NCBI RefSeq assembly: GCF_013282575.1
Contig: NZ_JAAAYE010000040.1
Span: forward strand, 1 to 54,283
DNA from: Paraburkholderia sp. NMBU_R16
GTDB taxonomy: Bacteria; Pseudomonadota; Gammaproteobacteria; Burkholderiales; Burkholderiaceae
Direction: 5' to 3'
Length of the DNA stretch: 54,283 bases
Shown here: piece by piece, positions 32,409 through 42,167 of the stretch
Layout of the letters: each line of letters opens with the position of its first letter
Numbering within the stretch: position 1 is the first letter of the stretch
Notes under the pieces: generated by a model
Told to the model about the DNA's origin: nothing
What the model saw: only the letters and a program-made list of their open reading frames with translations
The model's database searches: none
Program-made: the position numbers and the translations under genes

Positions 32409-33086
32409 TCAGGCAGTTCGCGTGACATGCACGATGAGGTCTCGGTATCCGTCGACGATGACGCTATAGGACAAATAAGCGAACAGCAGCGCCGAAACGA
32501 TGTGGCAGGCGCGCAAGAGGCCCGGGCCGGCGCGCTTGCGTCCGTGGCTGGCCAGTACGCACAGAAAAAGCGTCCAAGCGAGCCCGCCGAGAAAGAATCC
32601 GCCGAGAAACACGGAAGCCGCGCGCGCGTCGGTCGCGCCGGCCCGCGCGATCAGCGCACCGCCCACCGCGGCGAACCAGACGATGGCCGAAGGCGAGGAG
32701 AGGGCGAGCACAGCACCGCGCACGAACCCACGCGCCGGAGCGGACGACGCATCCGCGTGCGCCGCCGTCGATTCTGCTACGAGCGCGCGGCTCGCGAGCG
32801 CTTCGCGCGCCATCTTGCAGGTCAGGTAAAGCAGCATCGCTGCGCCACCGAGCCAGACGATCCAGCGAACGGCTTCGAAGCGCAACAGAGCGGTCATCCC
32901 TGCGAGCGCGAGCGTCGCGTAGGCCAGATCGCCGAAGCAGGACCCCAGCCCGAGCCAGAACCCGGATTTGAAGCCGTGCCGCAACGTCAGCGAAAGCATC
33001 GCGACGTTGACGAGCCCGATGTCGAGGCACAACGATAAAGACAGAAAAAAGCCGTTCGACAGCATCGATGCGGAGTGGGAGTACAT
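32409..33086 (-). CDS. LysE/RhtB-type amino-acid exporter
   Basis: A 225-residue inner-membrane protein with six hydrophobic segments of the LysE superfamily. LSLCLDIGLVNVAMLSLTLR corresponds to the first helix (a GPxxxxVxxxxLxxG-like region in modified form), and GLGSCFGDLAYATLALAG plus ALSSPSAIVWFAAVGG match helices 2 and 4. The substrate is unknown. The ATG at 33086 gives a sensible start; one at 33065 is possible. It lies 34 bases downstream of ubiD on the same strand, so the two are probably co-transcribed. Confidence 0.82.
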   Translation of the reverse strand: MYSHSASMLSNGFFLSLSLCLDIGLVNVAMLSLTLRHGFKSGFWLGLGSCFGDLAYATLALAGMTALLRFEAVRWIVWLGGAAMLLYLTCKMAREALASRALVAESTAAHADASSAPARGFVRGAVLALSSPSAIVWFAAVGGALIARAGATDARAASVFLGGFFLGGLAWTLFLCVLASHGRKRAGPGLLRACHIVSALLFAYLSYSVIVDGYRDLIVHVTRTA

Positions 33087-33120
33087 AGCGGTTTTGCCGT
33101 CCGTTCGTTTGTCGGCAATC

Positions 33121-34695
33121 TCAACGGCCGAAGCCAAGCTGGTCCCACAGCGTATCGACGCGTGCTTTCACGGCCGGATCCATCGCGATGGGACGTCCCC
33201 ATTCGCGATCGGTTTCGCCCGGCCATTTGTTGGTCGCGTCGATACCCATCTTCGAGCCGAGACCCGCCACGGGCGAGGCGAAATCGAGATAGTCGATGGG
33301 AGTGCGTTCGACGAGCAGCGTATCGCGCGCGGGGTCGACTCGTGTCGTGACGGCCCATATCACTTCCTTCCACTCGCGCACGTCGACATCCTCATCGACG
33401 ACTACGATGAACTTCGTGTACATGAACTGCCGCAGAAAACTCCAGACGCCGAACATGACGCGCTTCGCGTGCCCGGCGTAGCTCTTCTTCATTTGCACGA
33501 TGGCCATCCGATAGCTGCATCCTTCGGGTGGCAGGTAGAAGTCCGTGATCTCGGGAAACTGCTTTTGCAGCAACGGCACGAATACCTCGTTCAGCGCGAC
33601 GCCGAGCATTGCGGGCTCGTCGGGCGGTTTTCCGGTGTAGGTCGAATGGTAGATAGCGTCGCGGCGCATCGTGATGCGCTCCACCGTGAACACCGGGAAC
33701 CACTCCTGCTCGTTGTAGTAGCCGGTATGGTCGCCATAGGGCCCCTCCAGCGCATGTTCATAGGCTGCGGCGGGGCCATGCGACGGGCGCGCGGGGGCAC
33801 CGGGCGGGACGGCTGTGGCGTCGCCGGCCTGGGGGTGAATGAACCCTTCGAGCACGATCTCCGCGCGTGCGGGTACCTGCAATGTGTCCACGCCGGGCGT
33901 GAGGCACTTGGCGAGTTCAGTGCGCCCGCCGCGCAGCAGTCCGGCGAACTGGTACTCGGAGAGCGTGTCGGGAACGGGCGTGACCGCTCCGAGAATCGTC
34001 GCCGGATCGGCGCCAAGGACGACAGCGACCGGGTAGGGCTGGCCGGGGTGCTTCAGCGCGAACTCGCGGAAGTCCAGCGCACCGCCGCGATGCGCGAGCC
34101 AGCGCATGATGAGCTTGTTGCGGCCGATCAGTTGTTGTCGGTAGATGCCGAGGTTTTGCCGCGTCTTATTGGGCCCGCGCGTGACCGTGAGGCCCCATGT
34201 GACGAGCGGCGCCGCATCGCCGGGCCAGCAGGTCTGGATTGGCAGCTTCGCGAGATCCACATCGTTGCCTTCCCAGACGATCTCCTGGCACGGCGGCGAG
34301 CTCACCGTCTTCGGCGTCATGTCCCAGACCGCCTTGGCGAGCGAGATCAGCTTGCCGGCGTCTTTCAGCCCCTTGGGCGGCTCGGGCTCTTTCAATGCGG
34401 ACAGGAGTCGGCCGATATCGCGCAGCGAATCCAGCGCGGCACCGTCGCTCGCCGCGCCGGCACTGTCGATCCCCATGCCCAGCGCGATGCGGCGTGTCGT
34501 GCCGAAGAGGTTCGCAAGCACGGGAAACCGGTAGCCCTTCGGCGCGTCGAAAAGCAATGCGGGGCCGCCCGCGCGCAGCACGCGATCGGCGAGTTCGGTC
34601 ATTTCGAGGACAGGCGACACCGGATGATCGATGCGGCGCAATTCGCCCGTTGCTTCGAGACGATCGACAAAATCACGCAAGTCTTTGTATTTCAT
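33121..34695 (-). CDS. ubiD: UbiD family decarboxylase (3-octaprenyl-4-hydroxybenzoate carboxy-lyase)
   Basis: A 524-residue cytoplasmic enzyme that removes the carboxyl group of the ubiquinone precursor using prenylated FMN. Motifs: NLGIYRQQL (181-189, cofactor and metal site with Asn181 and Arg186), the Glu pair in [12 protein letters not shown] (Glu279 and Glu283), and [12 protein letters not shown], then [20 protein letters not shown]. The protein is slightly longer than E. coli UbiD because of a Pro/Ala-rich insert near 290-310, which is usual for Burkholderia. The UbiX partner that makes the cofactor is not in the window. The LysE-type exporter gene follows. Confidence 0.95.
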   Translation of the reverse strand: MKYKDLRDFVDRLEATGELRRIDHPVSPVLEMTELADRVLRAGGPALLFDAPKGYRFPVLANLFGTTRRIALGMGIDSAGAASDGAALDSLRDIGRLLSALKEPEPPKGLKDAGKLISLAKAVWDMTPKTVSSPPCQEIVWEGNDVDLAKLPIQTCWPGDAAPLVTWGLTVTRGPNKTRQNLGIYRQQLIGRNKLIMRWLAHRGGALDFREFALKHPGQPYPVAVVLGADPATILGAVTPVPDTLSEYQFAGLLRGGRTELAKCLTPGVDTLQVPARAEIVLEGFIHPQAGDATAVPPGAPARPSHGPAAAYEHALEGPYGDHTGYYNEQEWFPVFTVERITMRRDAIYHSTYTGKPPDEPAMLGVALNEVFVPLLQKQFPEITDFYLPPEGCSYRMAIVQMKKSYAGHAKRVMFGVWSFLRQFMYTKFIVVVDEDVDVREWKEVIWAVTTRVDPARDTLLVERTPIDYLDFASPVAGLGSKMGIDATNKWPGETDREWGRPIAMDPAVKARVDTLWDQLGFGR

Positions 34696-34916
34696 GGATA
34701 ACGGTCAGGCGGCGGCCGCCGCGCGGCGCTCGGAATGAGGGCCGTTCCCCGCTACGGCGAGGGGGCCGAATGGCCTGCGATTGTACTCGTCGAGCGCGGA
34801 ATCGCGTCGTCGAAAGCGTTTTCACAATCGGCCCGAAACGCGCGTGAGGCATAGTTTTCGGCCGTTTGGGGCCTTTCTTTAATTACATTTAGTTATGAAT
34901 TTGAGAATTTGTAGCA

Positions 34917-34944
34917 TTGACGATCTATAAAAGCCTGCTAGAAT
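34917..34944 (+). promoter_or_regulatory. Sigma-70-type promoter for the structured leader and transglycosylase gene
   Basis: TTGACG at 34917-34922 and TAGAAT at 34939-34944 are 16 bases apart, in a locally AT-rich stretch that stands out from the GC-rich surroundings. Transcription would start near 34951, giving an untranslated leader of about 350 bases before the ATG at 35300. Confidence 0.6.
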
Positions 34945-35055
34945 CCGTCGGCATTGGCTGCTGGGCCAATGCGATTCGAGTTCTATACCCCAGTCATTGA
35001 CGCACCGCGTCACCGCTCGCCGCCTTGCACGGTGCTCGGTCCGATGGTTGTTCTT

Positions 35056-35277
35056 GCCAGCGCTTCGTGCCGCTGGCGTTTGCGTGTGAGAGCCACCGCG
35101 TGCATGCCTTCGGGGCATGCCGACGGTCCTTTTGCTCCGATGTGGCTCTCCACACGGTCCGGTACCGTATTCGACGGTACCGTGCCGTATCCCGGCGTCG
35201 CCGCGGTCCCAACCAAGGCCGTGCACGCCTTGGCTTTCGCGATTGGCGCACCATGCGCCGCAGTACCCCTCGCGAGG
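35056..35277 (+). ncRNA. Structured 5' leader RNA with successive hairpins
   Basis: Between the promoter and the transglycosylase start lie consecutive stem-loops: GCCAGCG/CGCTGGC (35056-35077); a longer stem TGTGAGAGCCAC with GTGGCTCTCCACA (35085-35154, one bulge) that encloses GCATGCC/GGCATGC (35102-35120); CGGTACCGT/ACGGTACCG (35160-35182, 9 bp, 5-base loop); CCAAGGC/GCCTTGG (35213-35233); GGCGCA/TGCGCC (35245-35259); and the palindrome CCTCGCGAGG (35268-35277). All stems but the bulged one are perfect. No T-run follows any of them, so they are not terminators. I recognise no known riboswitch; a cis-acting RNA or a separate small RNA is inferred. Confidence 0.5.
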
Positions 35278-35299
35278 CCATGCCCAATGGGAGAACTGA

Positions 35300-36433
35300 A
35301 TGAATACTTGGTTATCGTGGCGTCCCGATGTTCGCTTCGCCCCGCTCGTGCGGGCAGCGTTGCGCCGTGGAACGCGTGTCAGCCACCATCTGTTCAGCAT
35401 CGTCGGCGCCTGCGCCGTGGCGGTGGCGCTCGCGTTGTGGCTGTTGCCGACGGTGCGTGGGACGCTCGCAGCCAAGCTGATGCCGGTGCTGACGGCCGCC
35501 GTCGAGGCCGGCCCCGCGCGTCTGTTGAGCGGCCATCCCCTGCCGCCGTTCGCGCCTGCCCATGCGGCGTCCCGCGACGAGACGCTCAGTGCCAACGAAA
35601 TCAACGCCGACAACGCGCGCTATGACGGCGCTTTCGATGGCAGCGGCGCGAGTGGGCTCAGTGTTGCAAGCAGCGCAACCTCGCTCGATGCACGCACGCC
35701 TACGAGCGTCGATCTGCTCGCGAAGACGATTTCCTCGCAGCGCGTTGCAGCGGAGGCGCGCGACGACCGCGTTCTCGTGTCGGTGCGCGAGCAGGCGCTC
35801 GTCGCCTCCTATCTGGCGCGCCGGTATCACGTCGCCCAGGAACCGGTCTCCGAGCTCGTGAAAGCGGCGTTCGAAACGGGCCGCCAAGTTGGCCTCGATC
35901 CGCTCTTGCTGCTCGCGGTCATGGCAATCGAATCGGGCTTCAATCCCTACGCGGAAAGCGGCGTAGGCGCACAAGGCCTCATGCAGGTGATGGCGAAGGT
36001 CCACTCCGACAAGTTCCAGTATTTCGGGGGGACGACGGCGGCACTCGAGCCGCTCGCCAATATCACGGTGGGCGCACTCGTGCTGAAGGACTGCATCGCG
36101 CGCGGCGGCTCGCTTGCCGAGGGTCTGCGCTTCTATGTCGGTTCCACCTCGCCTGACGATGGCGGCTACGGTGCAAAAGTGATGGCGGAGCGGACGCGTT
36201 TGCGCGACGTCGCGCGCGGGCGCTCGGTACCCATCAACGCGCCGCAGGCGCCGCAGCCCCAACCGCAGCGTCCTGTGGTCGCCTCGAACAAGCGTGTTCA
36301 GGTCGCGCTGAACAGCAATCATCCCGCGGCTGCCACCGTCAAGAGTACGGCGCCGGTCCGCAGCGACAGTGACACGGGCAGCGATGGCAACGCCGATGCG
36401 CAGCATGGGAGCAGCTCGGAACTTGGCGCGTAA
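35300..36433 (+). CDS. Lytic transglycosylase (SLT domain)
   Basis: A 377-residue protein anchored by one N-terminal helix (HLFSIVGACAVAVALALWLL, about 31-50) with a variable linker to residue 160. The SLT goose-lysozyme-like domain follows: LLLLAVMAIESGFNPYAES with catalytic Glu211, GAQGLMQVM, ANITVGALVLKDCI, and LRFYVGS for the peptidoglycan cleft. It cleaves the MurNAc-GlcNAc bond with formation of anhydro-MurNAc in the periplasm. The C-terminal 75 residues are Pro/Gln- and Ser-rich and probably disordered. The ribosome site is gggagaa. It has a 350-base structured leader and a palindromic terminator. Confidence 0.87.
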   Translation: MNTWLSWRPDVRFAPLVRAALRRGTRVSHHLFSIVGACAVAVALALWLLPTVRGTLAAKLMPVLTAAVEAGPARLLSGHPLPPFAPAHAASRDETLSANEINADNARYDGAFDGSGASGLSVASSATSLDARTPTSVDLLAKTISSQRVAAEARDDRVLVSVREQALVASYLARRYHVAQEPVSELVKAAFETGRQVGLDPLLLLAVMAIESGFNPYAESGVGAQGLMQVMAKVHSDKFQYFGGTTAALEPLANITVGALVLKDCIARGGSLAEGLRFYVGSTSPDDGGYGAKVMAERTRLRDVARGRSVPINAPQAPQPQPQRPVVASNKRVQVALNSNHPAAATVKSTAPVRSDSDTGSDGNADAQHGSSSELGA

Positions 36434-36460
36434 GCCACGCCGTCCTCGCGCCCGATACAT

Positions 36461-36490
36461 AAAAAAAGCACCCGGCCGGGTGCTTTTTTT
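36461..36490. terminator. Bidirectional rho-independent terminator
   Basis: A perfect 30-base palindrome: seven A, GCACCCGG, CCGGGTGC, seven T. It sits 27 bases after the transglycosylase stop and 45 bases beyond the end of the converging aminotransferase gene, so it can stop transcription from both sides. Confidence 0.92.
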
Positions 36491-36535
36491 ATGGGCGATT
36501 GCCGCGGACTGCGGCGGGGTCACGGCTTATGCCGA

Positions 36536-37735
36536 CTAGACTGACCGGCCGAAGAGCCGGCCCAGCCGAGCGACGGCTTCCTCGATGAGCGGATAGGCCG
36601 TCGCATACGACAGACGAATATAGTTGCGCGGTGCGTGAACGCCGAAATCGAGCCCGGGAACAAGCGCGACGCCCGCATCGTGCAGCATGGCCTTCGCGAG
36701 CTCGGCGCTGTCGCCGGCCGCGGGGTGCGGCACGCCGCGGCAATCCGCATAGACATAAAACGCGCCGTCGGGAACGACGGGCACCGAGAAGCCGAGCGAG
36801 CGCAGTGCCGGCACGACAAAATCGCGGCGCCGCTTGAACTCGAGCCGGCGGCCTTCGTAGATCGCGATCGTTTCGGGTTCGAAACAGGCCAGCGCCGCGT
36901 GCTGGGCCAGCGCCGATGCGCAGATGAAGAGGTTCTGCGCGAGCTTTTCGAAGGCATCGATCATCGAGGGCGGCACGACCAGCCAACCGAGCCGCCAGCC
37001 GGTCATGTTGAAGTACTTCGAAAAGCTGTTGACCGTGACCACATCGTCGCCAAACGAGAGCGCCGACACCGGACGCGCGTCGTACCACAGCCCCTGATAG
37101 ATCTCATCGACGATCGTAAAGCCGCCGCGCGCGCGTACGGCATGGACGATGCGCTCGAGTTCGGCCGGAGCGATCGACGTGCCGGTAGGGTTCGATGGCG
37201 ATGCGAGCAGCACGCCGCGCGTGCGCGGGCCCCAGTGCGTTTCGATGTCGCTCGCACTCAACTGGAAGCGCGCTTCGGGGCCGCTCGGCACGAGCACCGG
37301 TTTGCCTTCCGTCGCCGCCACGAAATGCCGATTGCACGGATACGATGGGTCGGGCATCAGGACTTCGTCGTCGCGATCGACGATCGCTGCGCAGGCGAGC
37401 AGCAAAGCCGCCGATGCGCCGGCCGTCAGGATGATGCGGCTAGGATCGACCGAAACGCCATAGACGCCCGCGTAGTAATCGGAAATCGCTTCGCGCAGCG
37501 GGGCGATGCCCAGCGCGCCGGTGTACTTCGTCACGCCGCGCCGCAGTACCTGCGCGGCGGCCTCGATGACAGGCTCCGGTGCGGTGAAGTCAGGCTCGCC
37601 GATGCCCATATGGATGATGTCGCGCCCCGCGCGCTCGAGCTGCGCGGCTTGCTTGGCGAGCTCCATGACGTAGAACGGGGCGATCGCGTCGACTCGCGAA
37701 GCGAGCTTGACGAGCGGTTCGGTGGCGACGGTCAT
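36536..37735 (-). CDS. PLP-dependent aminotransferase, class I/II
   Basis: A 399-residue fold-type I aminotransferase. Motifs: MGIGEPDFTAPEPV near 43-56, LTAGASAALLLA for the phosphate site, SNPTGT (181-186), VDEIYQGL with Asp210 and Tyr213, and VNSFSKYFNMTGWRLGW with PLP lysine Lys240; the conserved carboxylate-binding Arg is in NYIRLSYA near the C-terminus. Close relatives use aspartate, aromatic amino acids or alanine; the exact substrate is not readable. It follows nusB on the same strand by 90 bases, and this order downstream of ribH-nusB is a standard Burkholderia arrangement. Confidence 0.9.
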   Translation of the reverse strand: MTVATEPLVKLASRVDAIAPFYVMELAKQAAQLERAGRDIIHMGIGEPDFTAPEPVIEAAAQVLRRGVTKYTGALGIAPLREAISDYYAGVYGVSVDPSRIILTAGASAALLLACAAIVDRDDEVLMPDPSYPCNRHFVAATEGKPVLVPSGPEARFQLSASDIETHWGPRTRGVLLASPSNPTGTSIAPAELERIVHAVRARGGFTIVDEIYQGLWYDARPVSALSFGDDVVTVNSFSKYFNMTGWRLGWLVVPPSMIDAFEKLAQNLFICASALAQHAALACFEPETIAIYEGRRLEFKRRRDFVVPALRSLGFSVPVVPDGAFYVYADCRGVPHPAAGDSAELAKAMLHDAGVALVPGLDFGVHAPRNYIRLSYATAYPLIEEAVARLGRLFGRSV

Positions 37736-37825
37736 GCTGATGCGCGTTCGATTTCAGTAGGAGAGGGGCGGCCCGTGGCGAGGCACGGGCGCGGCCGTTG
37801 GCTGCGGCGGCGCGTGCGCGCCCGA

Positions 37826-38263
37826 TCAGTGGCTGCCGCGGCTTGCCTGCGCTTCGCCGGGGCGCAGCGTGATCGCGAGCTTGTCGAGCACGCCGTTCAC
37901 ATACTTGTAGCCATCCACGCCGCCGAACGTCTTGGCGAGTTCGACCGCTTCGTTGATGACGACACGGTAGGGGATATCGGGATGGCACTTGAACTCGTAA
38001 GCGGCGACGAGCAGCACGGCGCGCTCCACGGGGGAGAGCTGTTCGATCGGTCGATCGAGACACGGCGCGAGGGCGGCCGACAGATCGGCGGCGTCCCGGA
38101 TCACGCCATGCAGCAGCGCGTCGAGATGCTCCTTGTCTGCCTTGTCGAACCCCTGCGCGCCGCGCAACTGGGCATCGATCTCACCGGCGGCGGCACCCGA
38201 CAGCAGCCACTGATACAACCCCTGCGTGGCCAGTTCACGGGAGCGGCGTCGTGCACTCTTCAT
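37826..38263 (-). CDS. nusB: Transcription antitermination factor NusB
   Basis: A 145-residue all-helical RNA-binding protein. The N-terminus [19 protein letters not shown] is the ArgRNA-binding helix of NusB, followed by [20 protein letters not shown], and [20 protein letters not shown] with [15 protein letters not shown], the family signature. It joins NusE (S10) on boxA in rRNA leaders. Its ATG overlaps the ribH stop as ATGA, so the two are translationally coupled; ribH-nusB is a widespread pair. Confidence 0.95.
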   Translation of the reverse strand: MKSARRRSRELATQGLYQWLLSGAAAGEIDAQLRGAQGFDKADKEHLDALLHGVIRDAADLSAALAPCLDRPIEQLSPVERAVLLVAAYEFKCHPDIPYRVVINEAVELAKTFGGVDGYKYVNGVLDKLAITLRPGEAQASRGSH

Positions 38264-38769
38264 GCCTCGTCCTCTTCTTCCTCGTCTTCGTCTTCATCGT
38301 CGCCGCTCAGTTGCTCGAGCGCGACCGACAAATTCGCCATTTCGATCGCGACGCGCGCCGCGTCCCGGCCCTTCTCGGTCATGCGGGCAACAGCCTGGTC
38401 GTCGCTATCGGTGGTGAGCACCGCGTTGGCGACGGGAACGCCGAAGTCGAGCGCAATGCGCGTGATGCCGGCGCCGCTTTCATTCGAAACGAGTTCGAAA
38501 TGATAGGTTTCGCCGCGAATGACGGCGCCAAGCGCGATGAGCGCGTCGAATTGGCCGCTCTCGGCGAGCTTTTGCAGCGCGAGGGGGATTTCGAGCGCGC
38601 CCGGCACCGTCACGAGCAGCACGTCTTCGCCCGTCACGCCGAGCCGTTCGAGCTCTTCGATGCAGGCGTCGACGAGCCCGTTGCAGACCGGTTCGTTGAA
38701 ACGCGACTGGACGATGCCGATCCGCAGGCCGTCGCCGTCGAGATTCGGTTGGTATTGTCCGATTTCCAT
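38260..38769 (-). CDS. ribH: 6,7-dimethyl-8-ribityllumazine synthase
   Basis: A 169-residue enzyme that condenses the ribityl-pyrimidine with 3,4-dihydroxy-2-butanone phosphate, the penultimate step of riboflavin synthesis. [19 protein letters not shown] near the start (Phe24 stacks on substrate), [35 protein letters not shown] with general acid His90, and [13 protein letters not shown] are all present. The C-terminus has an acidic tail of repeated Asp/Glu (about 15 residues), usual in Burkholderia. It lies between ribB and nusB in the same direction. Confidence 0.96.
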   Translation of the reverse strand: MEIGQYQPNLDGDGLRIGIVQSRFNEPVCNGLVDACIEELERLGVTGEDVLLVTVPGALEIPLALQKLAESGQFDALIALGAVIRGETYHFELVSNESGAGITRIALDFGVPVANAVLTTDSDDQAVARMTEKGRDAARVAIEMANLSVALEQLSGDDEDEDEEEEDEA

Positions 38770-38826
38770 GGGGTTATCCGTGAGAAGAGAAAGGGGGCGA
38801 GTCGCAACCGATGCGGCGACGGCCGA

Positions 38827-39957
38827 TTATGCGCTTTTCGTCGCGGCGGCGCCCGGCATCGGCACGAAACCGGTGACTTCGAGGCCGTAGCCGGACATGC
38901 TGCCGAGGCGCCGCGGGTTCGACAGTACCTGCATTTTGCCTACGCCGAGCTCGCGCAGGATCTGTGCGCCGACGCCATAGGTCTTGAAATCGACGGGCCG
39001 GCGCTTCAACTGCTCGGCCTTCTCCTTTTCGTCGAAGGCCTTGAAGACGTCGACCAGATGGTCCTTGGAATCTCCGCAATTGAGCATGACGATGACGCCG
39101 AGATCGCGCGAGGCGATTTCCTTCATGGCTGCATCGAGCGTCCACGAGTGCGTCGAGCTGCCGACTTCGAGCAGATCGAGCACCGACAGCGGCTCGTGCA
39201 CGCGAACGAGCGTGTCCCGTTCGGGCGACGGTGTGCCGCGCACGAGCGCGAGATGCGGCGAGCCGCTCGGGTGGTCCTGATAAAGGACGGCACGAAACGC
39301 ACCGTGCGCCGTTTGCATCGTGCGCTCGGCAACGCGCGTGACGATCGATTCGGTGCGGCTGCGGTAGTGGATCAGATCGGCGATCGTGCCGGTCTTCAGG
39401 CCGTGCTGCGCTCCGAAGTCGAGCAGATCGGGCAGACGGGCCATCGTGCCATCGTCCTTGATGACTTCGCAGATCACGGCGGCCGGTGTGAGCCCCGCGA
39501 GCGCCGTGAGGTCGCAGCCGGCCTCGGTATGCCCCGCGCGCACGAGCACGCCGCCCGGCTGCGCCATGATCGGGAACACGTGGCCGGGCTGGACGATGTG
39601 CTCGGGACGGGCATCGCGTGCGACGGCCGCTGCGACCGTGCGTGCACGGTCGGCTGCGGAAATGCCGGTTGTCACGCCCTCGGCCGCTTCGATGCTGACC
39701 GTGAAAGCCGTGCCGTACTGCGTACCGTTGCGGTAGGTCATGAGCGGCAGGTGCAGCTGCTTGCAGCGCTCCTGCGTCAGCGTCAGGCAGATGAGGCCGC
39801 GACCGTAGCGGGCCATGAAGTTGATCGCTTCCGGTGTGACGAAGTCGGCGGCCAGGACGAGGTCGCCCTCGTTTTCGCGATCCTCTTCGTCGACGAGGAT
39901 CACCATGCGGCCGGCCTTCAGTTCGGCGATGATCTCGGGTGTGGAGGCGAGGGTCAT
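38827..39957 (-). CDS. ribB: 3,4-dihydroxy-2-butanone-4-phosphate synthase with degenerate GTP cyclohydrolase II domain (RibBX type)
   Basis: A 376-residue protein. Residues 1-205 are a complete DHBP synthase: [20 protein letters not shown] with the acidic metal site, and [16 protein letters not shown]. It makes the four-carbon unit for RibH from ribulose 5-phosphate. The rest aligns with GTP cyclohydrolase II, but where active enzymes have HSECLTGDxxGSxxCDCG this protein has [13 protein letters not shown], with no zinc cysteines. It can therefore only supply the RibB activity, as in known RibBX-type fusions; a separate ribA must lie elsewhere. ATG 39957 gives the normal N-terminus. No FMN riboswitch is visible upstream. 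Confidence 0.93.
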   Translation of the reverse strand: MTLASTPEIIAELKAGRMVILVDEEDRENEGDLVLAADFVTPEAINFMARYGRGLICLTLTQERCKQLHLPLMTYRNGTQYGTAFTVSIEAAEGVTTGISAADRARTVAAAVARDARPEHIVQPGHVFPIMAQPGGVLVRAGHTEAGCDLTALAGLTPAAVICEVIKDDGTMARLPDLLDFGAQHGLKTGTIADLIHYRSRTESIVTRVAERTMQTAHGAFRAVLYQDHPSGSPHLALVRGTPSPERDTLVRVHEPLSVLDLLEVGSSTHSWTLDAAMKEIASRDLGVIVMLNCGDSKDHLVDVFKAFDEKEKAEQLKRRPVDFKTYGVGAQILRELGVGKMQVLSNPRRLGSMSGYGLEVTGFVPMPGAAATKSA

Positions 39958-40094
39958 GTCGGTGGGCTTGTGCTGGAAAGCGCGTATTTTACGCCAGCCT
40001 GACGGTCGTGGCCGCAATCCCGCGTCCGCGTGCGTGCATTCGTCCTATTCGTTCGGAAAGCGGCTCCGACCGTCAGCGTGCGGCTCGCCTGCCG

Positions 40095-40973
40095 TCAGCG
40101 CGCGGGCTCCTGCGCAAACGCTTTGCGAAGCGTTCCGGGCGCGCTTCCATGAATACGTTTGAAGACACGTGTCAAATGGGCCTGATCGGCGAAGCCCGTT
40201 TGGGCGGCGATATCGGCGAGCGGCGCCCCGCGCATCATCAGGGCCTTCGCGCGGGCGATGCGCCAGCTGCGCAGCCAGGCATCGGGCGGCAGTCCGTAGC
40301 GCCGGGCAAAGTGCTTGACGAGCGTCGTGCGGTGCACGCCCCAGCGGCGCGCCGTGGCCGTCACGTCGGCCTTCACGGGCGTGTGCTCCGTGAGCTGGCG
40401 GCGCAGCTCCTCGCTCGCCCGGTCGGTCGCGCCGGTGGCGCGCAAAGGGCTCGCGGTGGGGCTGTCGTCGGCTTGTTCGCACACGTTCGCGCTCGCGGCA
40501 TCGCCCGCATGCGCCGCCGGTACGCCATGTCGGGTGAGCAGCGCCAATAGCGCCGTGCTGAGCGCGAGTGCCCGTTCCTGCGACGAAAGCTCGGAGGCGG
40601 TCAGTGCCGCGACCCATTGTTCGCACAGCGCCTCGTCGCGAATGACGATCTGCTCGAACCTGGTGCCGTCGCGATGCACGAGCGCGGCGTGCTGGTCGAA
40701 CCAGGCCGGATCGATGTAGGCCATGCCGTATTTCAGCCCTGCTTTCGCGGCTCCGCCGGTATGAACGGCGCGCGGCGCAATCACGACGAGGTCGCCGCGC
40801 CGGGCGACCCATTGCGCGCCTGCGCACGAAAACGCGCACGCGCCGTCGGCGATCGCGCCGATCGACCACGCATCGTGAAAATGCGGCTCGAACCGGTAGT
40901 CCTGCAGCGCAGCGGCCATGATTTCGCCCGGCAGTTCGGTGCCGCAATACCACGTAAAGCGCGAGACGGACAT
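40095..40973 (-). CDS. AraC family transcriptional regulator
   Basis: A 292-residue regulator. The N-terminal cupin-like sensor domain contains [20 protein letters not shown], and the C-terminal AraC domain has two helix-turn-helix units: [20 protein letters not shown] and [20 protein letters not shown], with the characteristic [12 protein letters not shown] end. The effector is unknown. This subtype frequently controls an adjacent exporter, but here the divergent side holds the acetoacetate-decarboxylase-like gene on the same strand and ribB downstream, so the target is unclear. Confidence 0.9.
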   Translation of the reverse strand: MSVSRFTWYCGTELPGEIMAAALQDYRFEPHFHDAWSIGAIADGACAFSCAGAQWVARRGDLVVIAPRAVHTGGAAKAGLKYGMAYIDPAWFDQHAALVHRDGTRFEQIVIRDEALCEQWVAALTASELSSQERALALSTALLALLTRHGVPAAHAGDAASANVCEQADDSPTASPLRATGATDRASEELRRQLTEHTPVKADVTATARRWGVHRTTLVKHFARRYGLPPDAWLRSWRIARAKALMMRGAPLADIAAQTGFADQAHLTRVFKRIHGSAPGTLRKAFAQEPAR

Positions 40974-41062
40974 GACACGCTCCTCGATCGCCGATCAGCC
41001 GATATGGTAGCGGCTGATCGGCGGCGAGGGCACGCGCCCGATCATCGATCGATATGCGGGAT

Positions 41063-41878
41063 TCATCGCTGGTCGGCGAGGTAATTCTCGGCGACGACGA
41101 GATCGTCGATGGTCAGCGACACGACCATCCGAAAACCGTTGCCGACGCTCAGTGGGCGAAACGCATCGAGCTCGAGCGACGGATGCGCGCACAAGTCGAG
41201 CTCGGCCCGCCCGCTTTGCAACCGATCGATCGAAACGTTGCGCGCACGCAGCTGCGTGAGTTCGTGTACGGCGGGCGCGTCGTGCCAGCCGGCGGTGAGG
41301 CGCGGAAAGTGGCGCACGTTGAACGTCGACGCGAAGCCGGGCTCGGGCAGGCGCTCGGTGGGGCCGTCCAGCGTGACGCGCGCATCGAACACGCGGCGAT
41401 CGCGATAGGCGAGCGAGGCGGCGAACCGGCCGCCTGCCGACGGACTCGGCGATGCCGGGGAATGCACGCCATAGCTGCGTGTGATGGCCGTGTGTCCGAA
41501 CTGTTTCGGCCAGCCCTGAATGAGACCGCGCATGAGGGCCAGATCCTGGTCGACCCAGATGTACGGACAGTAGGAGGCGGGCGAGCCTGTGCGCTCGCAG
41601 GCGACGAGCAGGATCGTCTCCTTGTATTGACTTGCGACCGGGTCGAGATACTCGTGGCCTGCATCGGTGGCGAATTGCCATTCGCAGAAAAACAGGGTGC
41701 AGCGGCCGGCGCGCTCGCCTGTCGCGGGTGTCAACCCACGCGGCAGATAGGCCGCCAGGGCGTCGCTGTCGGCCGCGAATTCGACGGCAAGACACTCGCC
41801 GGCGTAGTGCCACGGCGGGTGCGGTGCAAGCGACGACGTTCCATTCGGCGTGCGCGGAATCGAATAGCCTTGCAGCAT
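41063..41878 (-). CDS. Acetoacetate decarboxylase family protein
   Basis: A 271-residue cytoplasmic protein of the ADC fold. PPWHYAGECLAVEFAAD opens the domain, ASQYKETILLVACE follows, and RGLIQGWPKQFGHTAITRS carries the Lys (Lys125) at the place of the Schiff-base lysine of acetoacetate decarboxylase (GxPK). Whether it decarboxylates acetoacetate or acts on another keto acid as some ADC-fold aldolase-dehydratases do cannot be told. The ribosome site is aaggggg. The open frame continues to 42085, but that part has no family-like residues. Confidence 0.8.
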   Translation of the reverse strand: MLQGYSIPRTPNGTSSLAPHPPWHYAGECLAVEFAADSDALAAYLPRGLTPATGERAGRCTLFFCEWQFATDAGHEYLDPVASQYKETILLVACERTGSPASYCPYIWVDQDLALMRGLIQGWPKQFGHTAITRSYGVHSPASPSPSAGGRFAASLAYRDRRVFDARVTLDGPTERLPEPGFASTFNVRHFPRLTAGWHDAPAVHELTQLRARNVSIDRLQSGRAELDLCAHPSLELDAFRPLSVGNGFRMVVSLTIDDLVVAENYLADQR

Positions 41879-42167
41879 GTGTGCCCCCTTCGTTTTCGGT
41901 GAGAAGCCAGTATGGCGGGCACTTCGGGAGGCGTCTTGAACGCCAGTGAACGAAAGTTTCTCTGTGAGAAGGCGCAAAAACGCGTAACATGGGGTAGCTC
42001 GCTCGATTCGAGCGCCCGCTTCCCGCGCACGTCGCGATTCCTCCGCCAGGGCACCCCGTGCCCCTGAACGCCAGGCATAAGGCAAGCTTGCTTCCGCGGT
42101 ACCAGTCCTTGGCTGGCCGTTTTTCTGTCGATATCTTGCCGCACCCGTGCGGCGCTGGGGTCACCCC

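Noticed and set aside
32968-34701. Long plus-strand open frame of 577 codons
   Set aside because: It is the antisense of ubiD, has no motif, and arises from the strong third-position GC bias. UbiD motifs are unmistakable on the minus strand.
35312-36523. 403-codon minus-strand frame opposite the lytic transglycosylase
   Set aside because: The plus strand has the SLT catalytic motif, a membrane anchor and a ribosome site; the minus frame crosses the terminator palindrome and has no motif.
36635-40002. Two long plus-strand open frames opposite the aminotransferase, nusB, ribH and ribB
   Set aside because: They are mirror images of core genes, rich in Arg/His/Asp without any domain, as expected for antisense frames in GC-rich DNA.
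39958-40094. FMN riboswitch before ribB
   Set aside because: The RFN element core sequences were not found, and the 137-base space to the AraC gene is too short for a full element plus promoter.
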